Below are positions 1 through 8,991 of a stretch of DNA of 64,000 nt, one piece after another (the stretch's first letter is position 1; every line of letters starts with the position of its first letter). The notes under the pieces are model-generated. The model worked only from the letters and a program-made list of their open reading frames with translations. It was not told where the DNA came from and did no database searches. Source of the stretch: Paenibacillus mangrovi (GTDB lineage Bacteria; Bacillota; Bacilli; Paenibacillales; Paenibacillaceae); assembly GCF_022898935.1 (NCBI RefSeq), contig NZ_JALIRP010000002.1, positions 434,001-498,000 on the forward strand, read 5' to 3'. The translations under genes and the position numbers were made by a program.

Positions 1-1549
1 GGCCGCGCTGGTAAGCACGCTCACGGTGCACGATGAACGACAAGGCGTCAACCTGCTCGTTATTCAGCAGGATATCCATCTTCACGAGATTCGATTTGCG
101 GTAACCGGAAATCTCGTAGTCGAATGATGCATAACCTTTCGTTCCGGACTTCAGTTGATCGAAGAAATCGTATACGATTTCCGACAGCGGAATTTCGTAC
201 GTAATTGTGACGCGGGTCGTATCCAAATACTCCATGTTCACGAATTCGCCGCGTTTGCCCTGGCACAGCTCCATGACCGTACCTACGTAGTCGTTCGGAA
301 CGATGATCGCCGCTTTGACGTAAGGCTCCTCGACCGAATCGATTTTGCCGACCTCCGGATAGTTGGATGGGTTATCGATTACCATGACATCGCCGTTCGT
401 CAACGTGACGCGGTAAATAACGCTCGGCGCTGTAGTAATGAGCGGAATGTTGAATTCCCGTTCAATGCGCTCCTGGATGATCTCCATATGAAGGAGTCCG
501 AGGAAGCCGCAGCGGAAACCAAAGCCCAGCGCGCTCGAGGTTTCAGGCTCAAAGCTGAGCGATGCGTCGTTCAGCTGAAGCTTCTCGAGCGCTTCGCGCA
601 GATCGTTGTATTCCGACGTTTCGATCGGATACAAGCCGCAGTATACCATCGGATTGATCTTCCGGTAGCCCGGAAGCGGCTCTGCCGTCGGCTTCTTCGC
701 GTCGGTGACGGTATCACCGACGCGGGTATCCCCGACATGCTTGATTCCGGCAACGATAAAGCCGACATCGCCGACCTTGAGCTCGTCTACAATCGTCATC
801 CGCGGTTTAAAGGCGCCTACTTCGATAACCTCGAAGGTTTTGTCTGTCGCCATCATTTTGATTTTCGATCCCGCTTTGATGCTTCCGTTGATGACGCGAA
901 CGTATACGATAACGCCTTTGTACGGATCATAGTGCGAGTCGAAAATAAGAGCTTTCAGTGGCTCTTCAGATTCGCCTGAAGGAGCCGGAACCTGCTTGAC
1001 GATCTGCTCGAGAATTTCCTTGATGCCGATGCCCGCCTTGGCTGAAGCAAGAACTGCCTCGCTCGCATCCAGGCCGATGACATCTTCGATCTCCTGCTTT
1101 ACACGATCCGGATCGGCGCTTGGCAGGTCTATTTTGTTGATAACCGGAATGATCTCCAGGTTGTTGTCCAGTGCCAAATACACGTTGGCCAGCGTTTGCG
1201 CCTCAATTCCCTGTGCAGCATCCACGACCAGGAGTGCGCCTTCACATGCTGCAAGGCTTCGCGATACCTCATAGGTAAAGTCGACGTGCCCCGGAGTATC
1301 AATCAGATTGAGCAGATACTCCTGACCGTCATCCGCCTTGTATGTCAGATGCACGGCCTGCAGCTTGATGGTAATGCCGCGTTCACGTTCCAAATCCATC
1401 TGATCCAGCACTTGATCCTGCATTTCCCGGGAGGTCAATGCGCCTGTATACTCCAAGATCCGGTCGGCAAGCGTTGATTTACCGTGGTCTATATGTGCAA
1501 TGATACAGAAATTACGAATATTTTTTTGCCTAGCTTGTACGTCTGTCAT
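1..1549 (-). CDS. lepA: Elongation factor 4 (LepA), 3' end cut by window edge
   Basis: Translation GTPase that back-translocates or remobilises stalled ribosomes at the membrane-cytosol boundary. The visible 516 codons begin [20 protein letters not shown] and show the GTPase motifs HIDHGKST (G1), the G2-type region around [13 protein letters not shown] (G3) and NKIDLPSA (G4), followed by the EF4 domain II and the [12 protein letters not shown] segment typical of LepA. About 85 C-terminal residues lie beyond base 1. The ATG at 1549-1547 follows a G-rich Shine-Dalgarno (GGGGGTAGGGC). It is the first gene of the Bacillus-type lepA-to-yqeG block, and yqxA and spoIIP lie just upstream in the same direction. 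Very secure. Confidence 0.97.
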   Translation of the reverse strand, partial: MTDVQARQKNIRNFCIIAHIDHGKSTLADRILEYTGALTSREMQDQVLDQMDLERERGITIKLQAVHLTYKADDGQEYLLNLIDTPGHVDFTYEVSRSLAACEGALLVVDAAQGIEAQTLANVYLALDNNLEIIPVINKIDLPSADPDRVKQEIEDVIGLDASEAVLASAKAGIGIKEILEQIVKQVPAPSGESEEPLKALIFDSHYDPYKGVIVYVRVINGSIKAGSKIKMMATDKTFEVIEVGAFKPRMTIVDELKVGDVGFIVAGIKHVGDTRVGDTVTDAKKPTAEPLPGYRKINPMVYCGLYPIETSEYNDLREALEKLQLNDASLSFEPETSSALGFGFRCGFLGLLHMEIIQERIEREFNIPLITTAPSVIYRVTLTNGDVMVIDNPSNYPEVGKIDSVEEPYVKAAIIVPNDYVGTVMELCQGKRGEFVNMEYLDTTRVTITYEIPLSEIVYDFFDQLKSGTKGYASFDYEISGYRKSNLVKMDILLNNEQVDALSFIVHRERAYQRG

Positions 1550-1632
1550 GCCCTACCCCCAAAACAGCCTGATGTGTCAATCAATTCATTATAGCAGTTG
1601 AAATAAAGGCGGGCAATCCCAGAGACATAGGA

Positions 1633-2016
1633 TTAATTGGTGATGGAATCGAACAGGGAGACAACCAGCTGGATCCCCTTCTGGGACAAGTCCTGCAGCA
1701 GTCCGGCCGTCTTGTCTGCCAGCACATCCACTGTTGGCTTGCTGGTGCTTGTTGAAAGAATTTGCTCCGGCGTCTTTGGGCTGATGTCCTGAGCTTCCAC
1801 CTGTTCTGGCTGCTTTTCCTCTACCTTGAAGTGATTCGAGCTATTACGAGATGGAACTAGGGTGGTATTGGCGGCCTTCACTGTTTGCTGATTCGCATAT
1901 GCCGGATCTTTTCCGGGTAAAGATGAGCCGGCGGACCCCGCCAGCTGCATTCCGATCAGCACGCCGATCCCTGCCCAGATCCCCACCATCCATATCCGTT
2001 TGGTCCATTTCGACAT
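1633..2016 (-). CDS. yqxA: YqxA-like membrane-anchored protein (DUF3679 type)
   Basis: Small protein of about 127 residues with one N-terminal membrane segment (roughly residues 8-28, IWMVGIWAGIGVLIGMQLAG) and a polar outside domain. It is called YqxA from its position between spoIIP and lepA, as in Bacillus, and from its size; sequence recognition is moderate. Function is unknown. Two start codons are adjacent: GTG at 2019 and ATG at 2016. The AAGGAGG box lies 8 nt from the ATG and only 5 nt from the GTG, so the ATG is preferred. It starts 32 bp after the spoIIP stop and is probably cotranscribed with it. Confidence 0.7.
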   Translation of the reverse strand: MSKWTKRIWMVGIWAGIGVLIGMQLAGSAGSSLPGKDPAYANQQTVKAANTTLVPSRNSSNHFKVEEKQPEQVEAQDISPKTPEQILSTSTSKPTVDVLADKTAGLLQDLSQKGIQLVVSLFDSITN

Positions 2017-2048
2017 CACCGGTTCCTCCTTGTCCCATTCCCTTGGAT

Positions 2049-3371
2049 TTAGCTTTTGGCACCCGCCGTATCGGTAGATACCGACTTGTCAGTATTCGCT
2101 TTCTCAGCCTTCTGATCCTTGTAATATAAATCGGCAATGATCTGGCCCAGCAGCTCCGCTGTCCGCTTCAGTTCTTCGTTCGTGCTGTCAATTCCGCCAA
2201 CTTCAACCAAGATACTGTTGCCTGATAGGGATTGGTTATACTCGCCGTTACCTTGTGCCGAAGTTTTCCCCCAAATACCCCGTGATATTCCAGGATATGA
2301 TTTCTCGAGTTGCTCATGGATCTTGCTTGCGAAGGCTTCGTTCTTGCGCCAGTTGCTGTTCTCATGGCCGATAATGAAGAAGACCTGTGCATAGCTGGCT
2401 CCGTTAATAACCGTTGTCGTCTTATCATGCCGCTGCGAGTCGCGGTGGATATCAATCAGGTAATCCAGGCTGCTGTTTTGAGCAAACGCTTCTTTCACCG
2501 TCTGGCGGGAATATTTATATGAAAAGTTAAAATTGTAATCTTTTACCGTCGAAGCATAATCTTTTTCCGAATGGACCGTTCCTACTCCCAGCTTCTCCAG
2601 CTGATCAGCTAAATATTTGCCGACCACCATGACATTTTGTGATGGCGACTTGGAGCTAGGATTTGAGCTTGTCTTACCCATCAGCGGATTATAGGCTTCT
2701 CTTGGATGCGAATGATAGATCATGACAACTTTTTTACCGGACGCCTTTGCCGGAGGTGCCGGCGTATGGGTCTCTTTCGTTCCTTCCACCGCTTTCCCCG
2801 GATCTCCAGGCTCTTTTTTGCCACCGGGCTCCGGTTCTTTGACCTGGGTTTTATCCGGTGTCTTGTCCGGTTTCTTCGGTTGATCGATATTCGAAGGCTG
2901 CTCATTCTTCTCGTTCGTTTCTGGCGGCAGATGAAAATCCTCTGGCGGATCCAGGTTTTGATTGCCTGCCGCGCTTCTCAGAAGCACCGGGTCGTTCGCA
3001 CCCATTCCAGGCATTTCTTTGGCGATCAGACTTTTCGGATCCCGCGGATTCACACTCGTCAGCATTTGAAACACGAAGGTGGTCATTTTTTCTCCCGAGA
3101 AGGTTGAGGCTCCCTTTTCTTTGTCCAGATGCGGAAGCTCCATGCCCAGCATGTCCATAAAAAATTTGCTCGACAGCGAGGCCGCGAATCCTTTCATGGA
3201 AGAGACGGGAGACGAGTTCAATTTATGCTCCGCCATTCCGCCCAGACCCAGTAGTACGAAAAATATGAACGACCCTAACGTCAGCAGCAAAAATGTTCGT
3301 CCCATGGACAGCATGTGGAGCATCTTGGCTCTCCATTTGGCGATGTTCCATAATTGAAACCCATTCCTCAT
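2049..3371 (-). CDS. spoIIP: Stage II sporulation protein P (spore peptidoglycan hydrolase)
   Basis: Amidase/endopeptidase that, with SpoIID and SpoIIM, thins septal peptidoglycan during engulfment of the forespore. The 440 residues have an N-terminal membrane anchor (about 24-46), a long Pro/Lys/Glu-rich linker (about 150-215), and the SpoIIP catalytic domain starting at KKVVMIYHSHPREAYNP, with later IDIHRD and LVEVGGIDS motifs that carry candidate zinc or catalytic residues. The ATG follows AGGAGG by 9 nt. It lies between gpr and yqxA in the Bacillus order. The intergenic region toward gpr carries a gpr terminator, so spoIIP has its own promoter; I could not assign a convincing sigma-E box. 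Confidence 0.95.
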   Translation of the reverse strand: MRNGFQLWNIAKWRAKMLHMLSMGRTFLLLTLGSFIFFVLLGLGGMAEHKLNSSPVSSMKGFAASLSSKFFMDMLGMELPHLDKEKGASTFSGEKMTTFVFQMLTSVNPRDPKSLIAKEMPGMGANDPVLLRSAAGNQNLDPPEDFHLPPETNEKNEQPSNIDQPKKPDKTPDKTQVKEPEPGGKKEPGDPGKAVEGTKETHTPAPPAKASGKKVVMIYHSHPREAYNPLMGKTSSNPSSKSPSQNVMVVGKYLADQLEKLGVGTVHSEKDYASTVKDYNFNFSYKYSRQTVKEAFAQNSSLDYLIDIHRDSQRHDKTTTVINGASYAQVFFIIGHENSNWRKNEAFASKIHEQLEKSYPGISRGIWGKTSAQGNGEYNQSLSGNSILVEVGGIDSTNEELKRTAELLGQIIADLYYKDQKAEKANTDKSVSTDTAGAKS

Positions 3372-3482
3372 ATGTGTTGTCCTCCTGACTCCTGAACTCT
3401 CTTATACTTCAAAACTATGAGCAAAAGAGATTCGATAGAACCAGAAATGATATGTTTGTATATTCGAATTTGATATTTAGCC

Positions 3483-3513
3483 AAAAAAAGAAGCCTCGCT
3501 AGATTCACAGGCT
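3483..3513 (-). terminator. Rho-independent terminator after gpr
   Basis: On the minus strand, about 30 nt after the gpr stop, AGCCT pairs with AGGCT across a 12-nt loop and is followed by TCTTTTTTT. It separates gpr from spoIIP. Confidence 0.7.
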
Positions 3514-3543
3514 CCTTGATTATCAGTGTTCTATATTTTTGAT

Positions 3544-4545
3544 CTAGTGAGTGAACGCCCCAGAATTGCCTGTATCCACAGCATCATGCAGGGATGAATT
3601 CAGGCCGCTTGCCACAATGTTGGCGATATCTTCGATAAATTCATCGATTTCCTTCGGTGTCACGATCAGATCATGGCCGAGCGGCTCCAGCACCTCTTTG
3701 ACGAGCGCCAGCCGTTCGTTCTCGGAAATATTATTGAGCAGCCCCATAATCTCACGTGTCTGGTTTGTTTCCTTGCCAAAGTGCTGCTTCATCATTTCCA
3801 TCACGTTGTTCACGATCGTTGATGCGTAGCACACCGTCGGCACACCAATGGCAATGCACGGAACACCGAGTACCTCTTTGGTCAACCCACGCCGTTTATT
3901 GCCGATGCCCGAACCCGGGTGAATGCCGATATCCGCAATCTGGATCGTCGTATTGACCCTTTCCAGTGAACGTGAGGCTAGTGCATCAATCGCAATGATC
4001 AAATCCGGCTTGGTCCGCTCTACGATTCCCTGCACGATTTCACTCGATTCGATTCCCGTGATTCCAAGCACGCCCGGTGCAATGGCGCTGATCTGGCGGT
4101 AGCCCGGCGCAACCTGATCCGGCATCAGCTCAAAATACTGACGGGTAACCAGAACATTTTCCACCACCAGCGGCCCAAGCGAATCCGGCGTTACATTCCA
4201 GTTACCCAGCCCCACAATCAGGACAGTGTCTTTTTTCTGAATACCGATCAGTGTCAGGAAATCCTCGAACTCTCTCGCAAAAGCTTCCGTCACCCGCTCC
4301 TGTAGCCCTGTATCCCCGTTGCGGAGACCCGGAACCTCCAGCGTAACATAATGTCCTTTAACGCGGCCGATCGCCTGCGAGCCCTCATCGGTCAGCACAT
4401 TCAACCGGGTTATTTTAATTCCGTCCTTATCGGATACCTCTTCATCCACGCCGGGGATTGAATCCGGATACTGCTTGGCAGCCATTTCTCTAGAATCAAC
4501 CGCCAAATCTGTACGCACAGAATACTGCTGTAAATCCAACTCCAT
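3544..4545 (-). CDS. gpr: Germination protease GPR
   Basis: Endopeptidase that degrades small acid-soluble spore proteins during outgrowth. It is made as a zymogen that removes a short N-terminal propeptide late in sporulation. The 333 residues match family length. The N-terminus MELDLQQYSVRTDLAVDSRE contains the auto-processing region and resembles the recognition motif in SASPs. Later signature stretches are VLIVGLGNWNVTPDSLGP, APGVLGITGIESSEIV and IAIDALASRS. The ATG lies about 11 nt after AGGAGG. A sigma-G-type promoter lies immediately upstream (4577-4607), which fits forespore expression. Confidence 0.97.
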   Translation of the reverse strand: MELDLQQYSVRTDLAVDSREMAAKQYPDSIPGVDEEVSDKDGIKITRLNVLTDEGSQAIGRVKGHYVTLEVPGLRNGDTGLQERVTEAFAREFEDFLTLIGIQKKDTVLIVGLGNWNVTPDSLGPLVVENVLVTRQYFELMPDQVAPGYRQISAIAPGVLGITGIESSEIVQGIVERTKPDLIIAIDALASRSLERVNTTIQIADIGIHPGSGIGNKRRGLTKEVLGVPCIAIGVPTVCYASTIVNNVMEMMKQHFGKETNQTREIMGLLNNISENERLALVKEVLEPLGHDLIVTPKEIDEFIEDIANIVASGLNSSLHDAVDTGNSGAFTH

Positions 4546-4576
4546 CTGAAAACCATCCTCCTATGCCTTTTCGCTA

Positions 4577-4607
4577 TAGTGTGCGGGAGGAAGTCTCTGA
4601 TTATGCA
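4577..4607 (-). promoter_or_regulatory. Sigma-G/sigma-F-type promoter of gpr
   Basis: Read on the minus strand, TGCATA and CACACTA are separated by 18 nt, close to the forespore consensus TGMATA-N17/18-CATACTA. It ends about 30 bases before the gpr start. Known sigma-G control of gpr in Bacillus supports it; assignment here is by eye. Confidence 0.65.
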
Positions 4608-4622
4608 AAAGCCTTTTAAGTA

Positions 4623-4651
4623 TTGCATTTTGTGGTACCTCATGCTAAAAT
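4623..4651 (+). promoter_or_regulatory. Sigma-A promoter of rpsT
   Basis: TTGCAT, 17-nt spacer, TAAAAT on the plus strand, ending 56 bases before the rpsT start codon. It lies back to back with the gpr promoter. Confidence 0.6.
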
Positions 4652-4707
4652 ATTTTAAGTTGTGAATCATTTCGATCTATTCGAATGCCTTACAGGAGGT
4701 GAATGCA

Positions 4708-4980
4708 ATGCCAAACATTAAATCCGCCATAAAACGCGTAAAAACGAATGACAAACGCCGTGCGCTTAATGCTTCCCAAAAATCCGCGCTTCGTACAGCT
4801 GTTAAAGCTGCTGACTCTGCGCTGGCACATAATGAAGTTGAAGCTGCAAAAGCTGCAGTTCAAGCCGCTTCCCAAAAGCTGGACAAAGCTGTAAGCAAAG
4901 GCCTCGTACACAAAAACGCAGCGAGCCGTAAGAAATCCCGCTTGGCGAAAAAACTTAACGCTCTAAATGCACAAGCATAA
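4708..4980 (+). CDS. rpsT: 30S ribosomal protein bS20
   Basis: Primary 16S rRNA-binding protein of the small subunit. The 90-residue product starts [18 protein letters not shown], is rich in Ala and Lys, and ends in a basic [13 protein letters not shown] tail, all typical of bS20. A possible upstream in-frame GTG at 4699 overlaps the Shine-Dalgarno AGGAGG (4694-4699); the ATG at 4708 sits 8 nt after that box and is the real start. It is a monocistronic plus-strand gene, divergent from gpr, with its own promoter and terminator. Confidence 0.97.
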   Translation: MPNIKSAIKRVKTNDKRRALNASQKSALRTAVKAADSALAHNEVEAAKAAVQAASQKLDKAVSKGLVHKNAASRKKSRLAKKLNALNAQA

Positions 4981-5009
4981 GATGCGCTATCCATACGATG
5001 AAATTGAAG

Positions 5010-5045
5010 AGTCCTGAACAGCTGAAAAGCTGGTCAGGGCTTTTT
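5010..5045 (+). terminator. Terminator of rpsT
   Basis: AGTCCTGAaCAGCT pairs with AGCTGgTCAGGGCT over a GAAA loop and is followed by TTTTT, 30 nt after the rpsT stop. Confidence 0.85.
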
Positions 5046-5110
5046 AGTTCAACATATACATAAAGGATTTGCATGAATCCTTAGACCCCCGAGTCAGGAG
5101 TTGGCGAGCA

Positions 5111-6325
5111 ATGGAAATCTGGAAGAAAAACCTTTGGGTGTTATGGTTTGGCTCTTTTATCGTATCTTCAAGCTTCTCCATGGTGGTTCCGTTCCTCCCG
5201 ATATTTTTAATTCAAATTGGGGTGACCGAAAACGTTGAAATGTGGTCTGGACTGCTGTTCAGCAGCGCTTTCTTGGCCGGAGCACTATCCTCCCCTTTCT
5301 GGGGCTCCGTCGGTGACAAATACGGGCGTAAAGCCATGATCGTCCGTGCAGGATTTGTCCTATGCGTCATTTATCTGCTGACTGCCTTCGTAACCAGTCC
5401 AGTACAGCTGCTTATTCTGCGGATTCTGCAGGGACTGCTCTCCGGATTTATCCCTGGGGCGATCGCCATCGTGGGTACCAACACGCCGGAGCATAAGGTC
5501 GGCTACGCGCTGTCCACGATGTCGACTGCTACAGCCACAGGCAGCATCATGGGCCCGCTTCTCGGTGGCGTGCTGGCAAAGCTGTTCGATAATCGCGCGG
5601 CTTTCGCCAGCGCAGGTGTACTCTGCTTTCTGGCCACCATGCTCGTTATCTTTTATGTCAAAGAAGAAAAATTTGTGCCAGGCAAGGACCGCGTTTCCGT
5701 GCTTAACACCGTCAAGCTTGCCATGCATAATAAAATGCTGCTTGTCGTGCTGGTCCTGACGATGTTCACGCAGTTCTCCGTCATGACGATCGAGCCTGTT
5801 CTCCCGCTGTACATCGTAGAGATCGGCCATTCGGCTTCCGATGCCTCCATCCTGGCTGGCGTTATTTTCTCGCTGGTGGGCATTGCCAGCATTATCTTCG
5901 CCCCCCGCTGGGGTAAGCTCGCCGATAAAATCGGCTTTCAGAAAATTTTGCTCATCGGACTGTTTGCCGGAGGAGTCGGCTCCCTGCTTCAGATACCTTT
6001 CCATAACATTTGGGGATTCTCAATTGTGCGCTTTTTGTACGGCTGCTTCTTTTGTGCGGTTTTCCCGGCCCTCAACGGTCTGATCGTCCGTTTCACATCA
6101 AGCGACTTCCGCGGCAGGGCATTCAGCTTAAGCCAAACCGCCAACCAGCTTGGAGGGATGCTCGGTCCGCTCGTAGGCGGCGCGATCAGCGGCGTGTTCA
6201 GCATTCATACGGTGTTTTTACTTACGGGCATTCTGATGCTGCTTACCATGGCTCTGGCCTTCTGGTCACAGCGGTTCACCCGCCAGCCGGATATAGAGTC
6301 CCCCTCTGCTACGATCAATCACTAA
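5111..6325 (+). CDS. MFS drug/multidrug exporter
   Basis: Twelve-helix major facilitator, about 404 residues. The sequence shows the loop 2-3 motif GDKYGRKAMIV (motif A), a second motif-A-like GKLADKIGFQKIL in the C-terminal half, and an antiporter-type motif C region GSIMGPLLGGVLAK in helix 5. It is most like proton-drug antiporters of the Bmr/NorA/YttB group; the substrate cannot be deduced. The ATG at 5111 lies 10 nt after AGGAG. A TTG at 5069 in the same frame has no usable spacing from a ribosome site. It is convergent with holA, with shared terminator and repeat sequences between. Confidence 0.85.
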   Translation: MEIWKKNLWVLWFGSFIVSSSFSMVVPFLPIFLIQIGVTENVEMWSGLLFSSAFLAGALSSPFWGSVGDKYGRKAMIVRAGFVLCVIYLLTAFVTSPVQLLILRILQGLLSGFIPGAIAIVGTNTPEHKVGYALSTMSTATATGSIMGPLLGGVLAKLFDNRAAFASAGVLCFLATMLVIFYVKEEKFVPGKDRVSVLNTVKLAMHNKMLLVVLVLTMFTQFSVMTIEPVLPLYIVEIGHSASDASILAGVIFSLVGIASIIFAPRWGKLADKIGFQKILLIGLFAGGVGSLLQIPFHNIWGFSIVRFLYGCFFCAVFPALNGLIVRFTSSDFRGRAFSLSQTANQLGGMLGPLVGGAISGVFSIHTVFLLTGILMLLTMALAFWSQRFTRQPDIESPSATINH

Positions 6326-6340
6326 AGCAGCAGCACAAAA

Positions 6341-6427
6341 TAACCCTACAAAGTGGGGCCAGGCTTCGCAACTGATTCAGGTACTTTGCGGGGACCCCGG
6401 AAATATATAAATTCTATAGATACAAAA
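6341..6427. repeat. Dispersed structured repeat, copy 1
   Basis: About 87 bp nearly identical to 12497-12586. Shared blocks include ACAAAGTGGGGCC, GATTCAGGTACTTTGC, GGGACCCCGGAAATATATAA and ATTCTA. It contains short self-pairing segments (CCCTAC/GTGGGG, GGCTTCGCA). It lies between the MFS gene and holA, directly beside a terminator-like hairpin, the same layout as copy 2. Confidence 0.8.
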
Positions 6428-6483
6428 AGGGCTGTACGCACACCGCCCGCGCTTAGCGCAGGCTACGGTCCGTACAGTCCCTT
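6427..6483. terminator. Bidirectional terminator between MFS gene and holA
   Basis: AAGGGCTGTACG pairs with CGTACAGTCCCTT (one bulge) around a GC-rich inner loop containing GCGCTTAGCGC. A-rich and T-rich flanks on the two sides suit termination of both convergent genes. Confidence 0.6.
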
Positions 6484-6494
6484 ACTTTTACATC

Positions 6495-7514
6495 CTATGC
6501 AGCCAACCTAAGCAAGAATAATTCCAGTCCCAGAACCTTATCGATGGCTCCTGTCTTCATCTGAAAGTCCAGCGTGCCAAGCCTGCTCAGAATCTGTTTC
6601 AATTGCGCAGCCTGGAATTTTCTTGCCTGCTCCCCTGCGATTTTCACGGCATAGGGGTGAAGCCCGAGCTGCGAAGCAATCTGCTGCTGGGAGTAGCTTT
6701 GCCCACCGAGATCTTTGACCTGCAAAATGATACGGAATTGCCGGGCAATGAGTGCTGCGATTTTGATCGGCTCTTCCTTTTGCTTAAGCAGCTCATAAAA
6801 AATCGCAAGCGCGCGGTCCACTCTCAGATTGGCTATATCCTCTACGAGTGCAAACACATTTTGCTCCGTATTACGCGCGATCAGCTGCTCTACGATATCT
6901 ACGCTGATCCTCCCGCCCTTGCCGGCATACAGGCACAGCTTATCGATTTCGGCCGATAACGTCTGAAGCTTGGTTCCGGCGTTACGGACCACCAATTCAG
7001 CCGCCCCTTCCTCCAGTGTACATTCGCGTTCCTTCACCTTACTGCCGATCCACTTCAGCAGATCCTCACTGCCAAGAGGCATAAAGGAAAGCAGCGTCCC
7101 TTTGCTCTTGATCTCTTTAACGATCTTTTTGCGCTCATCCAGCTTCTCCTGATTTACAATAAATACCACCACGCTGTATTCAGCCGGATTTTTCATATAT
7201 TCAAGGAGCGATTCCACACGGTGCTCCACCTTGGCATTATCCTTGCCTGCTGTAAATACAGAGGCGTCCTGCACCAAAATCAGCTTGCGCGGCACCATGA
7301 AGGGCACCATATCCGCTTCTTCGACGACCGCCTGCAGTGGCGTTTCTGAGAGGTCGTAATGGACCAGCGCAAAGTCGCGCTCTTCCGGGGAAAGGGTCTG
7401 CTCTTCGAGGAAGGAAACAAATTCGTTCATTTGATATTTTTCCGTCCCATATAGCAAATAGACTGGTGAAATCTCTCCCTGTTTGATGGCCTTTGCGGCA
7501 GCTTTGACGTCCAT
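6495..7514 (-). CDS. holA: DNA polymerase III delta subunit
   Basis: Clamp-loader delta subunit (YqeN in Bacillus), which opens the beta clamp for loading at primed DNA. The 339 residues start MDVKAAAKAIKQGEISPVYLLYGTEKY, a typical HolA opening with a degenerate nucleotide-binding region, followed by the family stretches around LLEYMKNPAEYSVVVFIVNQ and RNTEQNVFALVEDIANLR. The C-terminal helical collar domain is complete. Shine-Dalgarno AAAGGGGG precedes the ATG. In Bacillus it also sits between comEC and rpsT; the small yqzM gene found nearby there was not seen. Confidence 0.93.
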   Translation of the reverse strand: MDVKAAAKAIKQGEISPVYLLYGTEKYQMNEFVSFLEEQTLSPEERDFALVHYDLSETPLQAVVEEADMVPFMVPRKLILVQDASVFTAGKDNAKVEHRVESLLEYMKNPAEYSVVVFIVNQEKLDERKKIVKEIKSKGTLLSFMPLGSEDLLKWIGSKVKERECTLEEGAAELVVRNAGTKLQTLSAEIDKLCLYAGKGGRISVDIVEQLIARNTEQNVFALVEDIANLRVDRALAIFYELLKQKEEPIKIAALIARQFRIILQVKDLGGQSYSQQQIASQLGLHPYAVKIAGEQARKFQAAQLKQILSRLGTLDFQMKTGAIDKVLGLELFLLRLAA

Positions 7515-7599
7515 TCCTGGACCCCCTTTCTTCTATGTAGCCGGATTACATTCGGCCTGCTTTAATATATTATCAAAAATCGGGGCAGCGTAAAACACC

Positions 7600-7631
7600 A
7601 AAGAGACCCTCCCGTACGGGAAGGTCCCTTT
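7600..7631 (-). terminator. Terminator after the sigma/anti-sigma operon
   Basis: A 32-bp near-perfect palindrome (AAAGAGACCCTCCCG with CGGGAAGGTCCCTTT), followed on the minus strand by GGTGTTTTA. It lies 170 nt after the anti-sigma stop; the stretch between (7632-7800) holds no gene I can support. Confidence 0.6.
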
Positions 7632-7800
7632 GGTCCCAGCTCATCTATGATAAACACCGGCCATGCAAGGCTCTAGAAACCTTGCTACCTGTGGTCATAC
7701 GACGACTCTGGCTCAATTCTAACCGTATATCCTATTCCATATCTCTTGATTTTGTGCATGATGTAAACCTGTTTTTTTATATTTAATCTGGTTCGCTTTG

Positions 7801-8991
7801 TCAGGGATTGGAAGCATCCGAGCCGCTTACCTGATAGGTTTTGCTCGTTGCTACGCCCTGATCATCCGTCGTTTGATAGGTAAAGACCGTGCTGTCCGCG
7901 GACCATACACCTGACACCCATGTCCCAGGCAGATCAATGGTCTTGGTAGCCGTCTTCTGCCCGTCTTTATCGGAGACGCTGTAAATGTTCAGCTTGTTCT
8001 CCTCCACTGTAACGACATATTTGCCATCAGGGGATTTAATTTGAAGCGGCGTGTTTTTAATCGAAGCAATCCCCATTGGTGGATTATCTTCCTTCACACC
8101 TGGATCCTGAATATTGTTCTTTAGATCGGATGCTGGCGTTTCTGGCGTTTCTGGCGTTTCCGTCGTGTTGCCGCTGTCAGCTGCGGTCTTATCCTGACTG
8201 TCGCCGCCTCCGTCAGCCAAAGTAGTCGTTTCGTTGCTGGAAGCTTTCTTCGAAGTACCTGAATCCGTTTTGCTGTTATCCGGAGTCTGTTTCAATGGTT
8301 CCGAGGAGCCTCCGCTACGAGTTACTGCCTTGTCCTCTGGCTTACTCGTAGGCTCTGCTGGCTTGGCAGGTTGTTTCTTGGCTGCAGCATCATCTGGGGA
8401 AGTAGCCGGCACGCTTTCCAGAGAAGAAGCTCCGTCCGCCGATTCCTGCCCATCTTGAATATCGTTCGCTGCGTTTTTTTGTTCCACATTCGGCTGAACA
8501 CCGCTGGCCTGCGTCCCTGCATTTGAAGAAGCTGCTGTTTCGGCCATCTTTTTCTGGGATTCGAAAGAAGGCTCTTCTGCCGTCGGCAAATGCTTCGGCG
8601 AATAGGTGAAAATAGCCACTCCCAGAATAACGACCGCTGCGGCCGCTCCCATAGCCGTACGACCGGCTACGGAGTTCCGGAATTTGCTTGTACGCACGGG
8701 ACGTACAGGTACTGGAACCATCTCGGCCGGAGGCTCCTCGCGGGAGGCGCTCTTTTCCTGCCGGGCCTTATCTATAGCGTCAAGTTGGGGCATAATGGCA
8801 TCGACAATACTGAATTTGGGCATTACTTTTGGCAAATCCTCGAGATCCCTGGATAATGATTTCAGCATCCGAAAGGTTTCCGCACATTCAGGACATTGTT
8901 TTAAATGGTCATATAATTGAACGGTTTCTTCCTCGCTTAAATCATAATCCAAATAACGGTGCATCCATTCCACCACCTCTGGACATTTCAT
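7801..8991 (-). CDS. Zinc-finger anti-sigma factor with large extracytoplasmic domain
   Basis: Membrane protein of about 396 residues that probably holds the adjacent ECF sigma factor inactive. The N-terminal zf-HC2/ZAS domain shows the HxxxCxxC zinc motif in YDHLKQCPECAETF. One membrane helix follows at GAAAAVVILGVAIFTY (about residues 117-135). Then comes a long Ser/Thr/Pro/Glu-rich linker with an ETP repeat, and a C-terminal beta domain (SPDGKYVVTVEENKLNIYS) resembling a TolB/WD-like blade. The start ATG overlaps the sigma-factor stop as ATGA (8988-8991), so the pair is translationally coupled; longer upstream starts in this frame are discounted for that reason. The signal sensed outside the cell is unknown. 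Confidence 0.85.
   Translation of the reverse strand: MKCPEVVEWMHRYLDYDLSEEETVQLYDHLKQCPECAETFRMLKSLSRDLEDLPKVMPKFSIVDAIMPQLDAIDKARQEKSASREEPPAEMVPVPVRPVRTSKFRNSVAGRTAMGAAAAVVILGVAIFTYSPKHLPTAEEPSFESQKKMAETAASSNAGTQASGVQPNVEQKNAANDIQDGQESADGASSLESVPATSPDDAAAKKQPAKPAEPTSKPEDKAVTRSGGSSEPLKQTPDNSKTDSGTSKKASSNETTTLADGGGDSQDKTAADSGNTTETPETPETPASDLKNNIQDPGVKEDNPPMGIASIKNTPLQIKSPDGKYVVTVEENKLNIYSVSDKDGQKTATKTIDLPGTWVSGVWSADSTVFTYQTTDDQGVATSKTYQVSGSDASNP
8134..8160. repeat. 9-bp in-frame tandem repeat in anti-sigma linker
   Basis: TGGCGTTTC occurs three times in tandem and encodes ETPETPETP in the extracytoplasmic linker. Copy-number changes would alter linker length without frameshift. Confidence 0.7.

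Noticed and set aside
155..979. 274-codon plus-strand open frame opposite lepA
   Set aside because: Antisense of the clearly identified LepA coding sequence; no family features.
5360..6004. 214-codon minus-strand open frame within the MFS gene
   Set aside because: Antisense to a well-supported membrane transporter; composition is the mirror of hydrophobic codons.
7650..7700. tRNA-like hairpin near GCAAGGCTCTAGAAACCTTGC
   Set aside because: Only a single short stem; no cloverleaf, T-loop or acceptor end could be built. No tRNA or rRNA gene was seen in the window.
7640..7780. Possible small gene (yqzM position) between holA and the anti-sigma gene
   Set aside because: Only a 24-codon frame without a ribosome site was found; it does not resemble YqzM, so nothing was called apart from the terminator.
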